Shown piece by piece: positions 19,401 to 32,039 of a DNA stretch of 64,000 nucleotides. The position numbers and the translations under genes were made by a program. Position 1 is the stretch's first letter; each line of letters opens with the position of its first letter. The notes beneath the pieces are model-generated. The model saw nothing but the letters and a program-made list of their open reading frames with translations. It was not told the DNA's origin and made no database searches. Location: NCBI GenBank assembly GCA_003255065.1, contig QAOA01003615.1:61120-125119 (forward strand), read 5' to 3'. The stretch comes from Cercis canadensis (Eukaryota; Streptophyta; Magnoliopsida; Fabales; Fabaceae).

Positions 19401-20910
19401 GAAAATCAAGTGTCCAAACCGCCCCTACAAATTGGGAGATAGATGAATCGAATCAAGCAAGAGTAAAAGGGATCACAATTCAGAAACTTGTTCAGCATTC
19501 AGGCTCCTTAACAATTAAAAAATGGAGATTCCAAGGGATTGCAATTTCTATTGAATACTAAGGAAATCGATATCCTCTGATCAATTTGGTGATGTGGTAT
19601 GTAACTGGACTAGCACACCCCAGCAGAATGAAGCATATCCCTTAAAGCCAGCTTCGATATAATTTTGGATTTTCAAGGCAGAGCTAAGAGTTTTTCTATT
19701 ACGCAACTTATTTGTGGGTCAAAATAATCTAGGTACTTCTCCAACCAAAGCTTTAGTCTTAGCCCTCACTATTTAATGTCTTAGACACAACAAATCCATC
19801 AAACAAAGAGTTATCTCATGAGTTTCCCTGCCTCCTCTTTTCATTCAAGTACTCAGAATGGACCTAAAATCCCCCAATAGTTCACTTGGTCTCACCAGAA
19901 TTCATCACATTTGATCCTTACAAATATTATGTAATAAAGGGCCACTAAAGAAATGTCATCCACCCCAAAAGTTTAAGTGAAAAGCGAGAAGATTCTAGTT
20001 CAAGCAAAAAGCAAGCTAACAATCAAATGGTGCTTGCTGCAGCTGTTCCAAGTTGGTCATAACAGGAAATGATGTCACAAATCACAAAAGCCTGTACGTA
20101 TTTCTCTATCTTTACTGTGGATCTTTTCCTTTTAAATTTTGTGGGGAGGGAAGAGAAAGAGAGAGAAGAAAAGCCCTGTAAATTCGTATTGAACTGCACG
20201 GAACACAATGAAGCTTCATAAGCATGGTGTACAGAAATTCAAAATAAACATATCATCAAAAGGGCACACCTCCAGTTGTTACGTAAGCGACAGTTCCAGG
20301 AGTCACAGTAACACCAACTCCATCGTTTCCAGCTCTTGACTCGGTAATTACAGTATATTCCCCAGGCCCATCTGCAGCAACCACTGCATAACCATCCTGC
20401 AGCAATTTTGATCATAAGCCATATATAGCACCAAGCAATTCATGAAATCTCAGCAGTTCCTAGCTTCACATAACAATTCATACTTTACAATTTAGAGACT
20501 TCAACTAAAAAAAATATCAAACACCCACTTGCTCATTCATCCAAATATTCCAATTAGATAGAAAAAATTGCAACTTATACAAAAAAGCCCAAAGTAATCA
20601 TTTTACTAAAAAATATCAAACACCCACTTGCTCATTCATCCAAATAATTCAATTAGACTAGACAAATTGAAACTTTATCCAATAAGGAATAAAAAAATCA
20701 GCTTACCTTGACTGAAGCTGGGTAAGGAGGCAAAGGGTCTGGAGCAAGAATATCCTCGGCCAATACCTTGCCAAGGGCGTCGTGAAGGGGCAGAGTGACT
20801 GGAGGAAGACGCTTAGCGACGTTTAAAACAGTTTGAAGAGCATCATCGACTGAGATCATCGTCGTGGTCGTGGGTTTTGTACCATCGGTGATGTTGCCAT
20901 GAGCTTCCAT
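10490..20910 (-). CDS. CNX1: Molybdopterin biosynthesis protein CNX1 (MoeA-MogA fusion), 13 exons
   Basis: Exons from 5' to 3': 20707-20910, 20270-20396, 18704-18834, 17811-17912, 17512-17595, 16357-16584, 15981-16159, 15778-15882, 15368-15661, 13246-13403, 13045-13151, 10882-10938, 10490-10708. They sum to 1995 nt, 664 residues, close to known plant CNX1. The N-terminal E domain (MoeA-like, about 20-440) shows STGDELVD (about 200), SGGVSMGD (about 265) and GLPGNPVSC (about 315). The C-terminal G domain (MogA-like, about 460-664) shows [24 protein letters not shown] and [10 protein letters not shown]. In plants the G domain adenylates molybdopterin and the E domain uses the adenylated form to insert molybdate, giving active cofactor for nitrate reductase, xanthine dehydrogenase, aldehyde oxidase and sulfite oxidase. 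The cytosolic protein ends in a Cys-rich tail (SCSCCK). No disabling change seen. Confidence 0.96.
12661..12924. mobile_element. Possible small TIR element in CNX1 intron
   Basis: Ends read GAGGTGTTTGGTAC on the left and ACCAAACACCC on the right, giving a short terminal inverted repeat (GGTGTTTGGT) about 264 bp apart, typical of small PIF/Harbinger- or hAT-like MITEs. I see no clear target duplication, so class is open. Confidence 0.45.
14269..14402 (-). mobile_element. Probable SINE in CNX1 intron 9
   Basis: On the minus strand the element starts around 14402, carries a pol III A-box-like TGGCTCAGCGTTGG shortly downstream and ends in an A-rich tail (T-rich at 14269-14280 on the plus strand). 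The 9-bp sequence TATTCTTTT is present on both sides (14260-14268 and 14403-14411), as expected for a target duplication. A convincing B box is not evident, so it may be degenerate. It lies in the same orientation as CNX1. Confidence 0.55.
18124..18488 (+). repeat. Adjacent 182-bp direct duplication joined by a single N, in CNX1 intron 3
   Basis: 18124-18305 and 18307-18488 are both 182 bp and almost identical (a difference occurs in the C/G-run), with N at 18306 between them. Same signature as at 7811 and 38885. It lies inside an intron, so the CNX1 reading frame is unaffected. Confidence 0.85.
20504..20700 (+). repeat. Two-unit tandem repeat in CNX1 intron 1
   Basis: Two units of about 97-101 bp (about 20504-20604 and 20605-20700) share ATATCAAACACCCACTTGCT and CTCATTCATCCAAATA. 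No N lies between them and they have diverged, so this looks like a real local duplication. It abuts the exon 1 donor. Confidence 0.75.
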
Positions 20911-21190
20911 GATCAGTCAGTGTCAGAGAAAAATGTCAAAAGAAGGGGAACTGTTGTACTGTGCTTTGCCTATTGGGTGTTAAAATTTGAAGAAGGCTAT
21001 TGCGACTCTTGAGTCTTGAGAGTATAAACAGTCACCAATGGTGTTTATATTTTGGCCGTTCAAAGAGAATAGTTCAGTTCAGTCAGCCTATTAAATACTT
21101 TTTTGGGTAAAAATAGAAAAATTAGTTTATGTATAATACTTTCTCTTCTTCTTTTTTTTATCTTTCTCACACGTGACAATATAATAATCA

Positions 21191-21742
21191 CTTTAAAAGC
21201 CGGTCTGGACCGGGGCAGTTTGACAGGTCCAACCAGTGCTTGGTCTGAATTTCGGTTTGATTAAGAGGATAAACTCGTTTGGGCGATTAAACTGGTTGAA
21301 CTGATCCAATTTTTCATAATCGGACGGTTCACTAAATTTATTTTTTTTTCAAAACTGTCACCAGAAGAATTTGATCCCCCTTCTTTTAAGGAATAAGAGG
21401 CTTATACCACCAAACCAATTCATCTTTTGTGAATAGATTTACATTATAATATATTTATTCTCATTTAGATTGCATAATAGATAAATATTGTTCATAAGAT
21501 GATTTGAATCATCATTCCAAAGAAAGAAAAAGACATTTGTCACTAAGCCAACTTTAATTTTAATACCAAATTTGCATAAAAATATATTTATTATAACTTA
21601 AGTTATACAATAAGCACATTAAATATTATATATGTATAAAAAATTATATTTATGATGTCATCTGATCCGACCGTTTGGACCGATTCAACCGGTGCTCATC
21701 CTCTAAAACGGTTTGCTCACCGGTCCAGTTTTAAAACACTAG
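21191..21742. mobile_element. Non-autonomous TIR transposon with 9-bp target duplication
   Basis: The 552-bp element has imperfect inverted ends: left CTTTAAAAGCCGGTCTGGAC, right (reverse complement) CTAGTGTTTTAAAACTGGAC, continuing into CCGG-rich arms with repeated ACCGGTT-like motifs. The 9 bases TAATAATCA flank it exactly on both sides (21182-21190 and 21743-21751). A 9-bp duplication is typical of Mutator-like elements. No transposase frame is present. Confidence 0.78.
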
Positions 21743-21891
21743 TAATAATCATTGATTTGGAAGCATTCAATATTAATTGTTTATTTTTAACGGTCAATAT
21801 TAATTATTTTTCATATTAACGATTGTTATATTGCCAAATCACGGAAATAGTATGATAAAATCTCTTACTTTTTTTTTTTATAAAATTATGC

Positions 21892-21896
<5 letters not shown>

Positions 21897-21940
<44 letters not shown>
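21897..21940. repeat. (TA)22 microsatellite
   Basis: Uninterrupted TA dinucleotides over 44 bp; likely polymorphic. Confidence 0.97.
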
Positions 21941-21943
<3 letters not shown>

Positions 21944-23709
21944 TTAGATTTACTATTAAAATTTGTATTATTTTTTATTTCTTTAATGTTTCTTATCTTT
22001 ATACATTATTTTTCATCCTTCCTTTTGCCCAGTATTAATATGAAAGAATTAATAATTAATTATAGCTTTAAAACCAAAAAGAAATAGATAATTAGAGATT
22101 AAAATTTTGACTACAACACACAATTTGGAGCAAAACCAGATTTGAGGCCAACATGATTTAATTTATAGGCTATAACCTTTTAATTAATTTTTAAACTTGA
22201 GTGAAATCTATGTTAAAGTATAATGGTAAAGATGTAATAGATTCATTCAAGTTAACAAATGTTTAAATCCATGGTATCCACGATAATTTTTTTTTTTTTA
22301 AATACACTAAATCGATGTAGGAGGTGCGTCATTAAAATCGCTCAAGAAGAGAATTGTACAAAAATTAACCCAAAAATATTATTACTATTAAAACAAAACA
22401 AAACAAAAATAGTCATTTAGACTATTATCAATGAGGATTTTGTGACCCCCTTGGCAACCCTCAATATTTCTAGATTATTATGAATGAGGGTTAGTTCAAT
22501 GACAATGACTAACCCTCCATGTTTGTTGGCCTCCACCCTAAAAAATTGTCTCCAATAATGGCATGGCAAGATTTTAGTAGAGCTACCTCGTAGATAAGTC
22601 TCCCACTTTCCTAGGGCCCCTTAATGAAGTCAATAAAGTCATTTCGCACATTAGATCTCCATATGCCTATAGTTTGATCATGTGGGATCAATCGCATAAC
22701 TTTATTCTAATTAACTTTGCCCTATTTGCCAAATCATCTCATTACCAAGATAATAAAGTAAAACTATACCCCTTAGTACTTTTTGAGAAGTTTCCTCTTT
22801 TGCACTATATGTATATTTTAGTCTAAACGAAGCCATTTAATATTAGTTACTATAAATATCTTAACCGTGTAGATGAAAAGACAATCTTTGTTCGTTAGAA
22901 TCACAATTCTACCTAACTTAATTTCAAGCTACTTTAACTCACGCTAATTTTTTTTTCTTTTTTTTTTTGTTACACGATGAATTAGAGATTCAAATCCGAA
23001 ACTTCTTACACTCATTTTATTTTTCTCTTTTGATTTGGGTGAGCAAAGTCTCATTCGCTTAAAAAAAAAACCATAACAAATGTAGTTGTTGAAACTCAAA
23101 ATAAAAATCCATACAAACTTTTGTAATCATAGCCAACAAATTTTTGAAACCAATTATATCAAGAACTCATATGGCACTTTATGTGTCATCATCAATTATT
23201 TTGATAAGTTATGGTGCTTATGCCACTTGAGCTTTGGAATAACTAGCCAAATCTCATGACCATTTAACCCAACAATCACTAAAGCTCTATAATGAGCATC
23301 ACTAGTAAAAATTTAGAATATTTTTCTCTCTCAATATAAAATTTAACCAATTTTTTTTTTTTTCATGAAAGTTTAACAAATAATAATTGAGCTCAAAGTG
23401 CCACAAAAAAAAAGTGCAAACTCAGGGTATTTACGAGACATTAAACATAATCTGACGTCAACCAATGTTTACCTCAGAAGCCTCTAGATTGTGACGCACC
23501 GTGCGGCGTCGTCCTTTTCCGGCACAAGCTTTGCCTCTCCCACGTATTTCGTTCTGAGCAAACAGAGAAAGGAATCAAAACTTAGATTTCAAAGTCCACA
23601 GATTTCTAAACATTTTCCCGCGAATTCATTTCCCATTCAAAAATTCCCTCCTAGCATTCCACAAATCACAATCCATCGATTCGGAATTCGGAGTTCCGCT
23701 CTCTGTGGC

Positions 23710-23730
23710 ATGAATTTCGAATCCCGATAA
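23710..23730 (+). other. Upstream ORF (6 codons) in the MATH-BTB leader
   Basis: The only ATG seen shortly before the main start opens a six-residue frame, MNFESR, ending in TAA 27 bases before the main ATG at 23758. It is out of contact with the main frame and could lower translation of the main ORF if the leader extends this far. Confidence 0.5.
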
Positions 23731-23757
23731 ACCCCACTCCACGCCGTGGCCGGAACC

Positions 23758-26700
23758 ATGACGCTGAAGAAGAGCCCCCTGGTTTCGCCGACGAGCTCGA
23801 GGTCGGTGACGGAGACCGTGAACGGCTCGCACAAGTTCGTGATTCAAGGGTATTCGTTGGCGAAAGGAATGGGAGTTGGGAAGCACATTGCGAGCGATAC
23901 TTTCACCGTTGGGGGGTATCACTGGGCAATTTACTTCTACCCAGATGGGAAGAACCCAGAGGATAATTCGGTGTACGTTTCGGCTTTCATCGCTTTGGCG
24001 AGTGAAGGAACCGATGTGCGGGCACTGTTTGAGCTCACGCTGGTGGATCAGAGTGGGGAAGGGAAGCACAAGGTTCATAGCCATTTTGATCGGTCCCTTG
24101 AGAGTGGCCCATATACCCTCAAATATAAGGGAAGCATGTGGTAGGTTTTCGCTAAATTTTCATCCTTTATAATGTCATTATTTGCACTAGTTTATTTCTT
24201 TTGATTTTTGCATTGTGTTGTCTTTAAATTGTTATCTCGAAGGGTAGTTTAACATCCAACTGAATTGGGATAAAACAATGTCTAGTTGTTCAAATTCTTC
24301 TAAAACTCAAATTTCCAATGCAAAATATCATACACACATAAACGCACACCCTCAGAGACAGAAAACATCAATGCAGTAAGGCTATCCAATCCTTCTGCAT
24401 ATCTAAAATGGAAATTCCCCTATAAAGCCCAATGAGCTTTGCACCAAATAGAAGCCATAAGCATAGCCGTATACCTAATCAGCTGGTGTTGCATTGAAAA
24501 ATCCTTGAAAATGCAAGCATTATGCTCTATCCCTTGAAAATTGTCTTGATAATTTAATTCGTTATAGCAATTTTAGCTTCAGATATTTTTTATATTTCTT
24601 CTTTTATTTTTCTTAAAAAGGGTTTCAATAGTTCCATTGTATTATATTTGTCACTCTATGAAGCTAGTTATCCTTTGCATGGATTGTGTCCAAGCTGGTG
24701 TAAGATCTCACAAGCCTTGCTTGATTAAGACTTCAAAACTTTGTATATTTATAAATGGAGCAAATCTTCTAATTCTTCTTCTGATGAGCATCAAATTCAC
24801 TTAGTTGTATTATGCTTCTTAGATTTGTTAACACTTCCTTTTTAAAAGGATACTTCAGTAGCTGTATTAAAAAAAAAAGGGACACTTCAGTAACTTTGGT
24901 AATAAGACCAATTGGTGTTTGAATGAATTGTTTTCTGTCTTGGTGGTACCTTTGTTTAATGTTGATTTGTATCTTGTGGTCAGTTAATAAATTGTAAAGT
25001 TAGCAAATTTTGTTTACCTGCAGATGGTACATTAGCTATAAATATGCAAAATTTTGAGAGGATAGTTTATAATTTAAAAAGAGGCGGGTAGTTATTGTTA
25101 TGCCAACCAACATGGATAGAGTTTGTTAGATAATAGTGTAATAACAATGATTATGTGTCTCTTGCACACCAATGCACAGTAATCGTTTCTCTCTCTCAAT
25201 CATCATGTATTGGCCTGGAATATTGTTTTCCAAAAAAGAGCAACTTTCTTTTGTATGTAACCTCAAGGCTCAAGTGATGATGACCTTTGATAGTGAATCA
25301 TCATTGGCAACCAACGTTTATTTTCTCCTGTTCCAAACCTTATGCTGTACAAGATGTGAGAAGGGAACCACAAATCCTACCTTACACAAACGTTTGAATC
25401 AAATGTAGAGCTCAAATTCCAGACTGATCAACCCCCTCTACAAGTTGATGCAGTTAATTTCCTACTGCTAGGTATGAAGGACCGACTTGGTTGCCAGCTA
25501 GTATGCCTGAGTTTGTTATGTGTTGTCCATGGCCATACCTACAATCTGTTCTGACTCATACAGCATACTATCAGAAAAAAGAGAATACTCTTGTCTTTGA
25601 CATGGATCTGAATATGCATCATGCTATTGGACCCTGCATTCTGTCCTTCTTGACTGAACCAGTCTTTTTGGGCTGAGCTTGAGGATTTTCATGTTCATAT
25701 AGATGAAACTTCATTGGTGATATGAAAGATCCAGGAGGCAATAGTACTTACATATTTTCTTCCATCATAAGCATGGGAATGTTTTGTTAATTGAAGAAAG
25801 TAGAGATAACACATGAAATGATGTAAGTCTACAATATGGTCACTGGCCCCACTCCCTCTTGTTTGTGCTGTAGGTCTCAACTCATGTGATAGCTTTGCTG
25901 ACCATTTATAAGCTCCAGCTTGAAAGGGAGTTAAGCAGGACAGGAGCATATAACACTTTTTTTCCCAAAAAAATATTTCAATGTGGTTTGGAAAAACATA
26001 AATATGGATTTTTTTTGTATTTTCTAGCTGGATCTTATGTGCTTTCTGCTTTGATTTGAATAGTTCTTATCTTGCCTTCTTCTCCTCTTATCCTGCTAGT
26101 ATACCTGGTTTCATTTCTTTTTCTTGTATACTTTTGATGGACTGTTTGCTCGTGATCTGAACACATTTATTTATTTATTGTAGAAAACACTATACTTGAT
26201 CAAGTTCTCCACATTTTAAGGCATCTCCTTGGTTTATTTTGTAGAAAAGATAATTAGTTACCTTATGAAACATGAAGTCTTCACAGGTCAACGAGCTTTT
26301 TGATTGTTTTTGTTAGTGTGTTCAATGCATCTTTGTCTTCCTTTATATCCTTCTTTATCATTCTGAGTCTTTCCTTTTTATACAGATAACAAATATTAAT
26401 AAGAAAGCACCATATTGTATTGACATTTGCCAGCCTTTGATCTTGTTTATCTCTGCTTTAATTAAGGGGATACAAGCGGTTTTTTAGACGGTCTGCACTT
26501 GAACAATCCGCTTACCTCAAGAATGATTGCTTGAAAATCAACTGTACAGTTGGAGTTGTGGTTTCTGCCATAGATTGTCCACGACTTAACTCAATTAAGG
26601 TCCCTGAATCTGACATTGGAGCACACTTTGGCATGCTATTGGAAAATATGGAAGGTTCAGATGTTACTTTCAATGTAGCTGGGGAAAAATTCCCTGCTCA

Positions 26701-29700
26701 TAAGTTGGTCTTGGCTGCTAGATCCCCTATATTTCGATGTAAATTTATTGATGGTTTAGATGAGGAAAAGGAGGAGGTTGTTGTAACAGATCTAGAACCT
26801 AAGGTCTTTAAGGTGGAAACTCTATATCTTTTTATTTTGCTTATCTTAACTTTTCTTTCTTTTCACAGTTCACAATAAGCTGAGGTTAGGAAATTGATTT
26901 TTGTGGTTATGTTTTACATTTTGTCATTGTGGTTTTCTTGTCCTGATTCTTTTTCCCTTTCGACAGGCCATGCTGCACTATATCTACAGGGATTCCCTTA
27001 CAGAAGACGTGGAAATGATTCCATCAACCTCGTCTATTGAATCCCCTGTGTCTGAGTCATTGACAGCAAAGTTGTTAGCTGCAGCAGATAATTATGGCTT
27101 GGATAGGCTTAAACTGATGTGCGAGTCTCGACTCTGCAAGGACATCTGTGTGAGTTCTGTTGCCAACATTTTAACCTTGGCTGACAATTGCCATGCCACA
27201 GAGTTAAAAGTTGTTTGCCTAAAATTTGCTGCTGAAAATTTAGCAGGTATACTTAGTTAACGTAACTTGCTACACCTATTATTCTTGGAAAGCAATCTTG
27301 CAAATTTACAGTATATATATAACTTGGTACGAAAGAAGAAAAACAAAGAATAAATAATAAAAAAACAAAACTACATGGCCCAAAGCTTAAAAGACACCTC
27401 AATGCAAATTTACATTCTGGTGGCATGATTCTCCTTAACAACTTGTCCATCTACCCATTTAGCTCTTAGACTATAGAATTCATGAGATGACTAATATCAT
27501 GGATAATTTGAGCAATGTCCGCTTGGACTGATTGCTAGTCTTTTATCGGATGCACCAAATTCAAACCATGAGTAGCAATTATAGCATCAATAAAACCTTT
27601 AGAAGCAGCTCGTTGTAATGCCAGCAAGCATTGGGAATCTCTTCCTTTTGGAACAAAGTGAATTCACCTATTTATATATTATTCTCAAGTTTTCTAGATT
27701 TGGCTATCTGCAGTGCTGTCAATTGGTTATCTTCTTTCCCACCTCTTTCCTGATGATTTAATACCTTATTGTTGTGCATTTAGGCAATTCAAGACCCATG
27801 GAAGCTTCCTCTTTATATATTTACCTTTCTCCACTGATTCATTTCATCTTCCACTTTGTTAAGAAAATACAGAGAGATGAATAGGTTGATAGAAAAGTTA
27901 GTGAGAAGACAAATATATTGACACTGATATTGATACAACTACATAATAATATTATACCCTTAACATTGGGTGCACTGCAAGTAACCACTTTCCTAATCTT
28001 AGAAAAGTTTCTTAATTCCTTAATGTTTTCCTAAATTTCCAAACACCTCCCCCTCTAGCTGGAGCTATATGAGCTCTTAGCAGACTACAAATAAATTGAA
28101 CATAAAAGAAAAATTCAACTCAATGAACTCGAGGAATGGCAGCTTGTAACTTGACGAGCTCCATGATCAATGACTTGTAAAGAGCTCAATGGACAACTTG
28201 TAGTGAGCACAGATTGTGACCAGATCAGTTAAGAACAACTTGAACAACAGCTCAATTGAACAATGACAAGTCCAACTGATGAACAATGTTGAATTAACGA
28301 ATAACCTGCCACAAACTTTTATTTTGATGATCAACTAGTCACAAACTTCATTTTTGTGGTTTTCAATAGGATTAAGATAAATTATATGGTGCAATTTTGG
28401 AAACCATATAAAGTTTTATTAGCTTAAGTGTGTCACAAGCTTTCAAAGTTCTGAGCCTAGCTTTCACTTGTTTTTGCATTCTACTTCAGCTTGGAACGTT
28501 TGGATTAAACCTCTTGCCATTATTGGCAAGTCTTGGATGTGTTTTGAGCACGGTTTCAAAAACCTGATCAAACTGGCCAGTCAAACCAGTTCAACTGGTG
28601 ACTGGGACTGCTTTCGGTCTGTGACTCTCTGTGTATGATCATTGAACTATTCTAGCAGTTCAATCACGTAAGTGATCATTTTTCTGTGATCAAAATTATC
28701 CAATCTAAAATATTTAATTGCTAAAATTTTTTTAAGAGTTTTCAACATGCATTTTTAGTACTTCATGGAACAAAGATATTAAGAAATTCTAAACAATCAT
28801 AAATATAATTCGAGTAATATTAGGAATATGATTTTTGATTTGCTAAACTTCTTTGTTTTATGCTGTTATTTTTAGATCATAGTTATTCTAATTTCTATTC
28901 TTATTCATAGTGATGTTTGTTTTACCTTTTCCTTTAGTTTATGACTATGTTCTGTAATAAATTGTAATTATGCTTATTTCACCGTATATTTTACTTATAA
29001 ATAAGAATATATCACATTTATTATTATTTAAAGATAATTTAATATTAATTATTTTTTTGTGGAACTAATTATTAAAAAAGTTTATTCATTTTTTAAGTGA
29101 CTTCATTTGGTTCTACCAGTGGTCTAATCTGTTGAGCCAACCTGTGACCTGGCCTTCTTCTCAGTAGATCTTCCAGTCTGGTTTTTACAAACATTGGTCT
29201 AGAGAAGTTGGAGCAGTTTTTGCTTATTCATTTTAAGGGTTCAATGGAAGGAAATTGGAGAGTTACACTGGAATTTTCAAAGTATAGTTTATCTCCTTTT
29301 AGCTTATTTGTGATATGATTGTGCATTTGGCTTTGTTATGTGCTTGACTAATAGGTTTTTAAAGGGGTTGGTTTTGACGGGCATTCAAAGAGACTGGAGA
29401 GCAGATTTGTACTGACAAGTTTAATTGTTTGTCTTTCTTCTCCATTTGTTTTGATTTAGGGAGAGGATTTTAACCTCTCTTTCTGTACTTATCTCTTTTC
29501 CTTCATAAATATTTAGAAAAAACATAGATTCGTTGGCAAACTTTAGTCCCCTATCCTAATTTCCAGTGATGTTGATCCCCAATATTAAAACTTTGGGGGC
29601 AGAACAAAAGGGGGAGAGAGTAGTACAATTAAAACTATACCTATGGCTTGGCTTTAGTATTTACAAAGAAGAGTGAGGACTATGGGATTGGTGCTCAACT

Positions 29701-30411
29701 TATGCACACTTTCATAACATTGAAATAGATGAACTATCCATTTAGGCCTGTGGACCATGTAGTGAGAGTAAGGTTCTCGTTGAGTCTTGTTTGTCCAAAG
29801 AATAATTAAATGGTCTCTCACTGTCTATGTACAGATCATGTTGAGTCCTCCATGCAGAAAATATATTTTGAAAGGGATACACAATATTGCAATTTCAAGA
29901 ATGGTGCATGACAGTTGTTTTCTTTTCAGAACAATTTAAAGTTTATTCATATGTGTGAAGTATTTGACTAGGATATGAGTACTTTTGTTGCTTTGCAGTT
30001 TATTCATAATTTAAAGTTTATAGGTATCACCATAATGTTCTGAAATCTCTCAATCCGTAAGTAGCACATGAAGCCTTTTCCAGTTATATTCCTGTAGAAA
30101 ATAAAACAAAGCAAAAAACAACTGAAAAATACCTGCAACATTGTTTCTAGTAAAAATTTACCTGCAATTTTTACACACTGTGAATCTGATGTTTCTTTTA
30201 CTTTTCTGGCCGCCTTGTTGCAGCTGTCATGAGGTCGGATGGATTTGTCTCAATGAAAGAAAACTGCCCATGGCTACAGTCAGAGATCCTAAAGACAATT
30301 GCAGGGTGCGAAGATGATCGTAGCAGTGGAGGTGGAAAATCTCGGAGTGTGTGGGCCCAACTTTCAGATGGTGATGATACAAATGGTAGGAGAGTTAGAC
30401 AGAGAATCTGA
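23758..30411 (+). CDS. BPM: MATH-BTB/POZ protein (BPM type, CUL3 adaptor), 4 exons
   Basis: Exons 23758-24140, 26467-26812, 26967-27246, 30224-30411 total 1197 nt, 398 residues, a usual BPM length. An N-terminal MATH domain (about 16-150: [20 protein letters not shown], then [13 protein letters not shown]) is followed by a BTB/POZ domain (about 189-305: [27 protein letters not shown]) and a C-terminal BACK-like helical part with an R-rich tail. In plants BPM proteins bridge CUL3 ubiquitin ligases to substrates such as class I HD-ZIP and ERF/AP2 transcription factors, bound through MATH. The start is the first ATG that gives a full MATH domain; a GTG just upstream in frame is not a plausible plant start. 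Introns 1 and 3 are long (2.3 and 3.0 kb). Confidence 0.95.
24141..26466 (+). other. Long intron 1 of the MATH-BTB gene
   Basis: 2.3 kb of AT-rich sequence between a GT donor at 24141 and an AG acceptor ending at 26466. I see no gene or clear transposon in it. Confidence 0.6.
28549..29197. mobile_element. Decayed TIR element in MATH-BTB intron 3
   Basis: Left end (CACGGTTTCAAAAACCTGATC) and right end (reverse complement CCAATGTTTGTAAAAACCAG) are imperfect inverted copies about 650 bp apart, both followed by CTGG/CCAGT-rich arms (AACCAGTTCAACTGGT near 28587). The layout resembles the element at 21191-21742. No target duplication is visible, so limits are approximate. Confidence 0.5.
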
Positions 30412-31040
30412 TATCTGTTTGATTGTCTTGTAAATGTGGGATGACGCTGAAAAGTGGGGGTTTGTTTTTTAAAGGGGAGAGAGGGGGAATAGAAAAGAAA
30501 AGGCTACAGGGAGGAAAGATCCTCTTGTGACTAACTTAGCCATGTTGTCATGGAAACTTCTCTTAAAAAGAGCAGTGAAACTAGATTTTATGCAGTTTTT
30601 TTTTTTTTTTTTCTCTGTAAATGCAACAAACGGAGTTTGTTGTTAATGCAAAGCAGTCCATGAAAATGGTTTCGAGCTCATCTACATTCTGCTGTAGACT
30701 TTTGACATGCATTATACCGTGGAGGTCGATTTTTGGGTTGCTGGTTAGTGGGTTCATTAGGATAATTGTGGTTGTGCCATGTACAAAATATTCAATTGTA
30801 GCTATTATTTTTTATGACACATGCACCCCATGTGAACCAGTAGAGTGAAGATATTGATGTTGCTTCTCTGAAAATGGGTAAGGATATTTTTGGATGTTTG
30901 TATGTATTGTATGTAGCCCATGTAGCATGGGCACTACAATTTGTCAGAAATTCAATATTGCATTGCCAAAAGAAGGCTTTACATTTACAGGAAAACCCTA
31001 TAAGATGGAGAATGATGAGTGGGAAATTTCAATTTTTTTT

Positions 31041-31246
31041 AGGGTAAAGTCTAATTTACCTACTTCAACTTAGGTTTCACTCTCAAATCTTTAAAAAGTT
31101 ATATAGAACTATCATTAACTACTAAAATATGTAAAAAAAAACCTTTATTTTGGTAGTTAATGGGAGTTTTATGTAATTTTTTAAAATTTTGGGAGTAAAT
31201 AACATGTAGACCTAAGTTGAAGAGGGTAAAATAAATTTTACTTTTT
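31041..31246. mobile_element. MITE-like inverted-repeat element A
   Basis: About 206 bp whose two halves are near inverted copies: the left has TACTTCAACTTAGGT and the right half reads, in reverse complement, CCTCTTCAACTTAGGTC; inner parts (ATTAACTACTAAAATA against the complement of TATTTTGGTAGTTAAT) also pair. It could fold into a long hairpin. Confidence 0.6.
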
Positions 31247-32039
31247 ATTTATTTATTTATTATTTTTTATGTTAAAGGCCGATCCCCTACCATTGTCTCC
31301 TTTGTACCAAAACAATCTGAAAAAATTCCAACATAAAAAATTCTGAAAAAATAACATATTACTTTTATAAATCATTTAAAATTTGTATTTCTTTGAAAAG
31401 TATGCAACTCGTGGCTACATTTGCGTTAGAAAAAAAGTTAGAAAATAAACGAGATTAAAATATTATATTTATCATAAAGCAGGGTTTTTATGCAATAATC
31501 AATTATATAGCATAAAAATTTTAGAAAGTAAATGTCTCACAATTATATAGCAAGGGCGTAGACTGGAGATTCAAGCAAACTGCGCATTTTATAATAAAAC
31601 CTTAGAAAAATAGAATTAGATTTTTTAGCTAAAAATATGAGATAATGAGAATTTAAACTTAGAATCTTCTTTTTGGGATCTCTTGACCAATTCTAAATTT
31701 TTTTAATTTATTTTTTTGTTATTAAATTTTTTAATTAAAAATATGAAAAATAAAGATTCAAACATATAACTTTAATTTTTTTTTAGAGACTCGTGGACTA
31801 GTTGAGGGTTTCTTTCTCTTATTCTTGTTTTCTTTGTGAGAGTTTGGAGCCTAGTGTTGTTAGCGAAACCTCAATATAGTAGAGTGTAATTTACTTATTA
31901 ATTTTAATATAATAATATGTAATCATCTCAGACATTAATTATTTTAAAAGTGAATATGCTCTCACTTTATTTTCTAAAATATAGTATTCACTTTAGAGAA
32001 TCCAAGTCTCACCATAAAAGTCTATCTTATTGTTAAAAA

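Larger units (their letters stand above)
20911..23757. other. Divergent intergenic region between CNX1 and the MATH-BTB gene
   Basis: The two flanking genes are transcribed away from each other, so both promoters lie here. It contains a non-autonomous DNA transposon (21191-21742), a (TA)22 run (21897-21940) and otherwise AT-rich sequence without a gene. An inverted CCAAT (ATTGG) sits at about 20970, on the CNX1 side. Confidence 0.7.

Noticed and set aside
23491-23730. Open frame of about 79 codons upstream of the MATH-BTB start
   Set aside because: It begins at GTG, has no recognisable domain and lies in the likely 5' leader.
23626-24084. 152-codon antisense frame over MATH-BTB exon 1
   Set aside because: Shadow of the GC-rich MATH-coding exon; composition is typical of a reversed coding strand and it has no domain.
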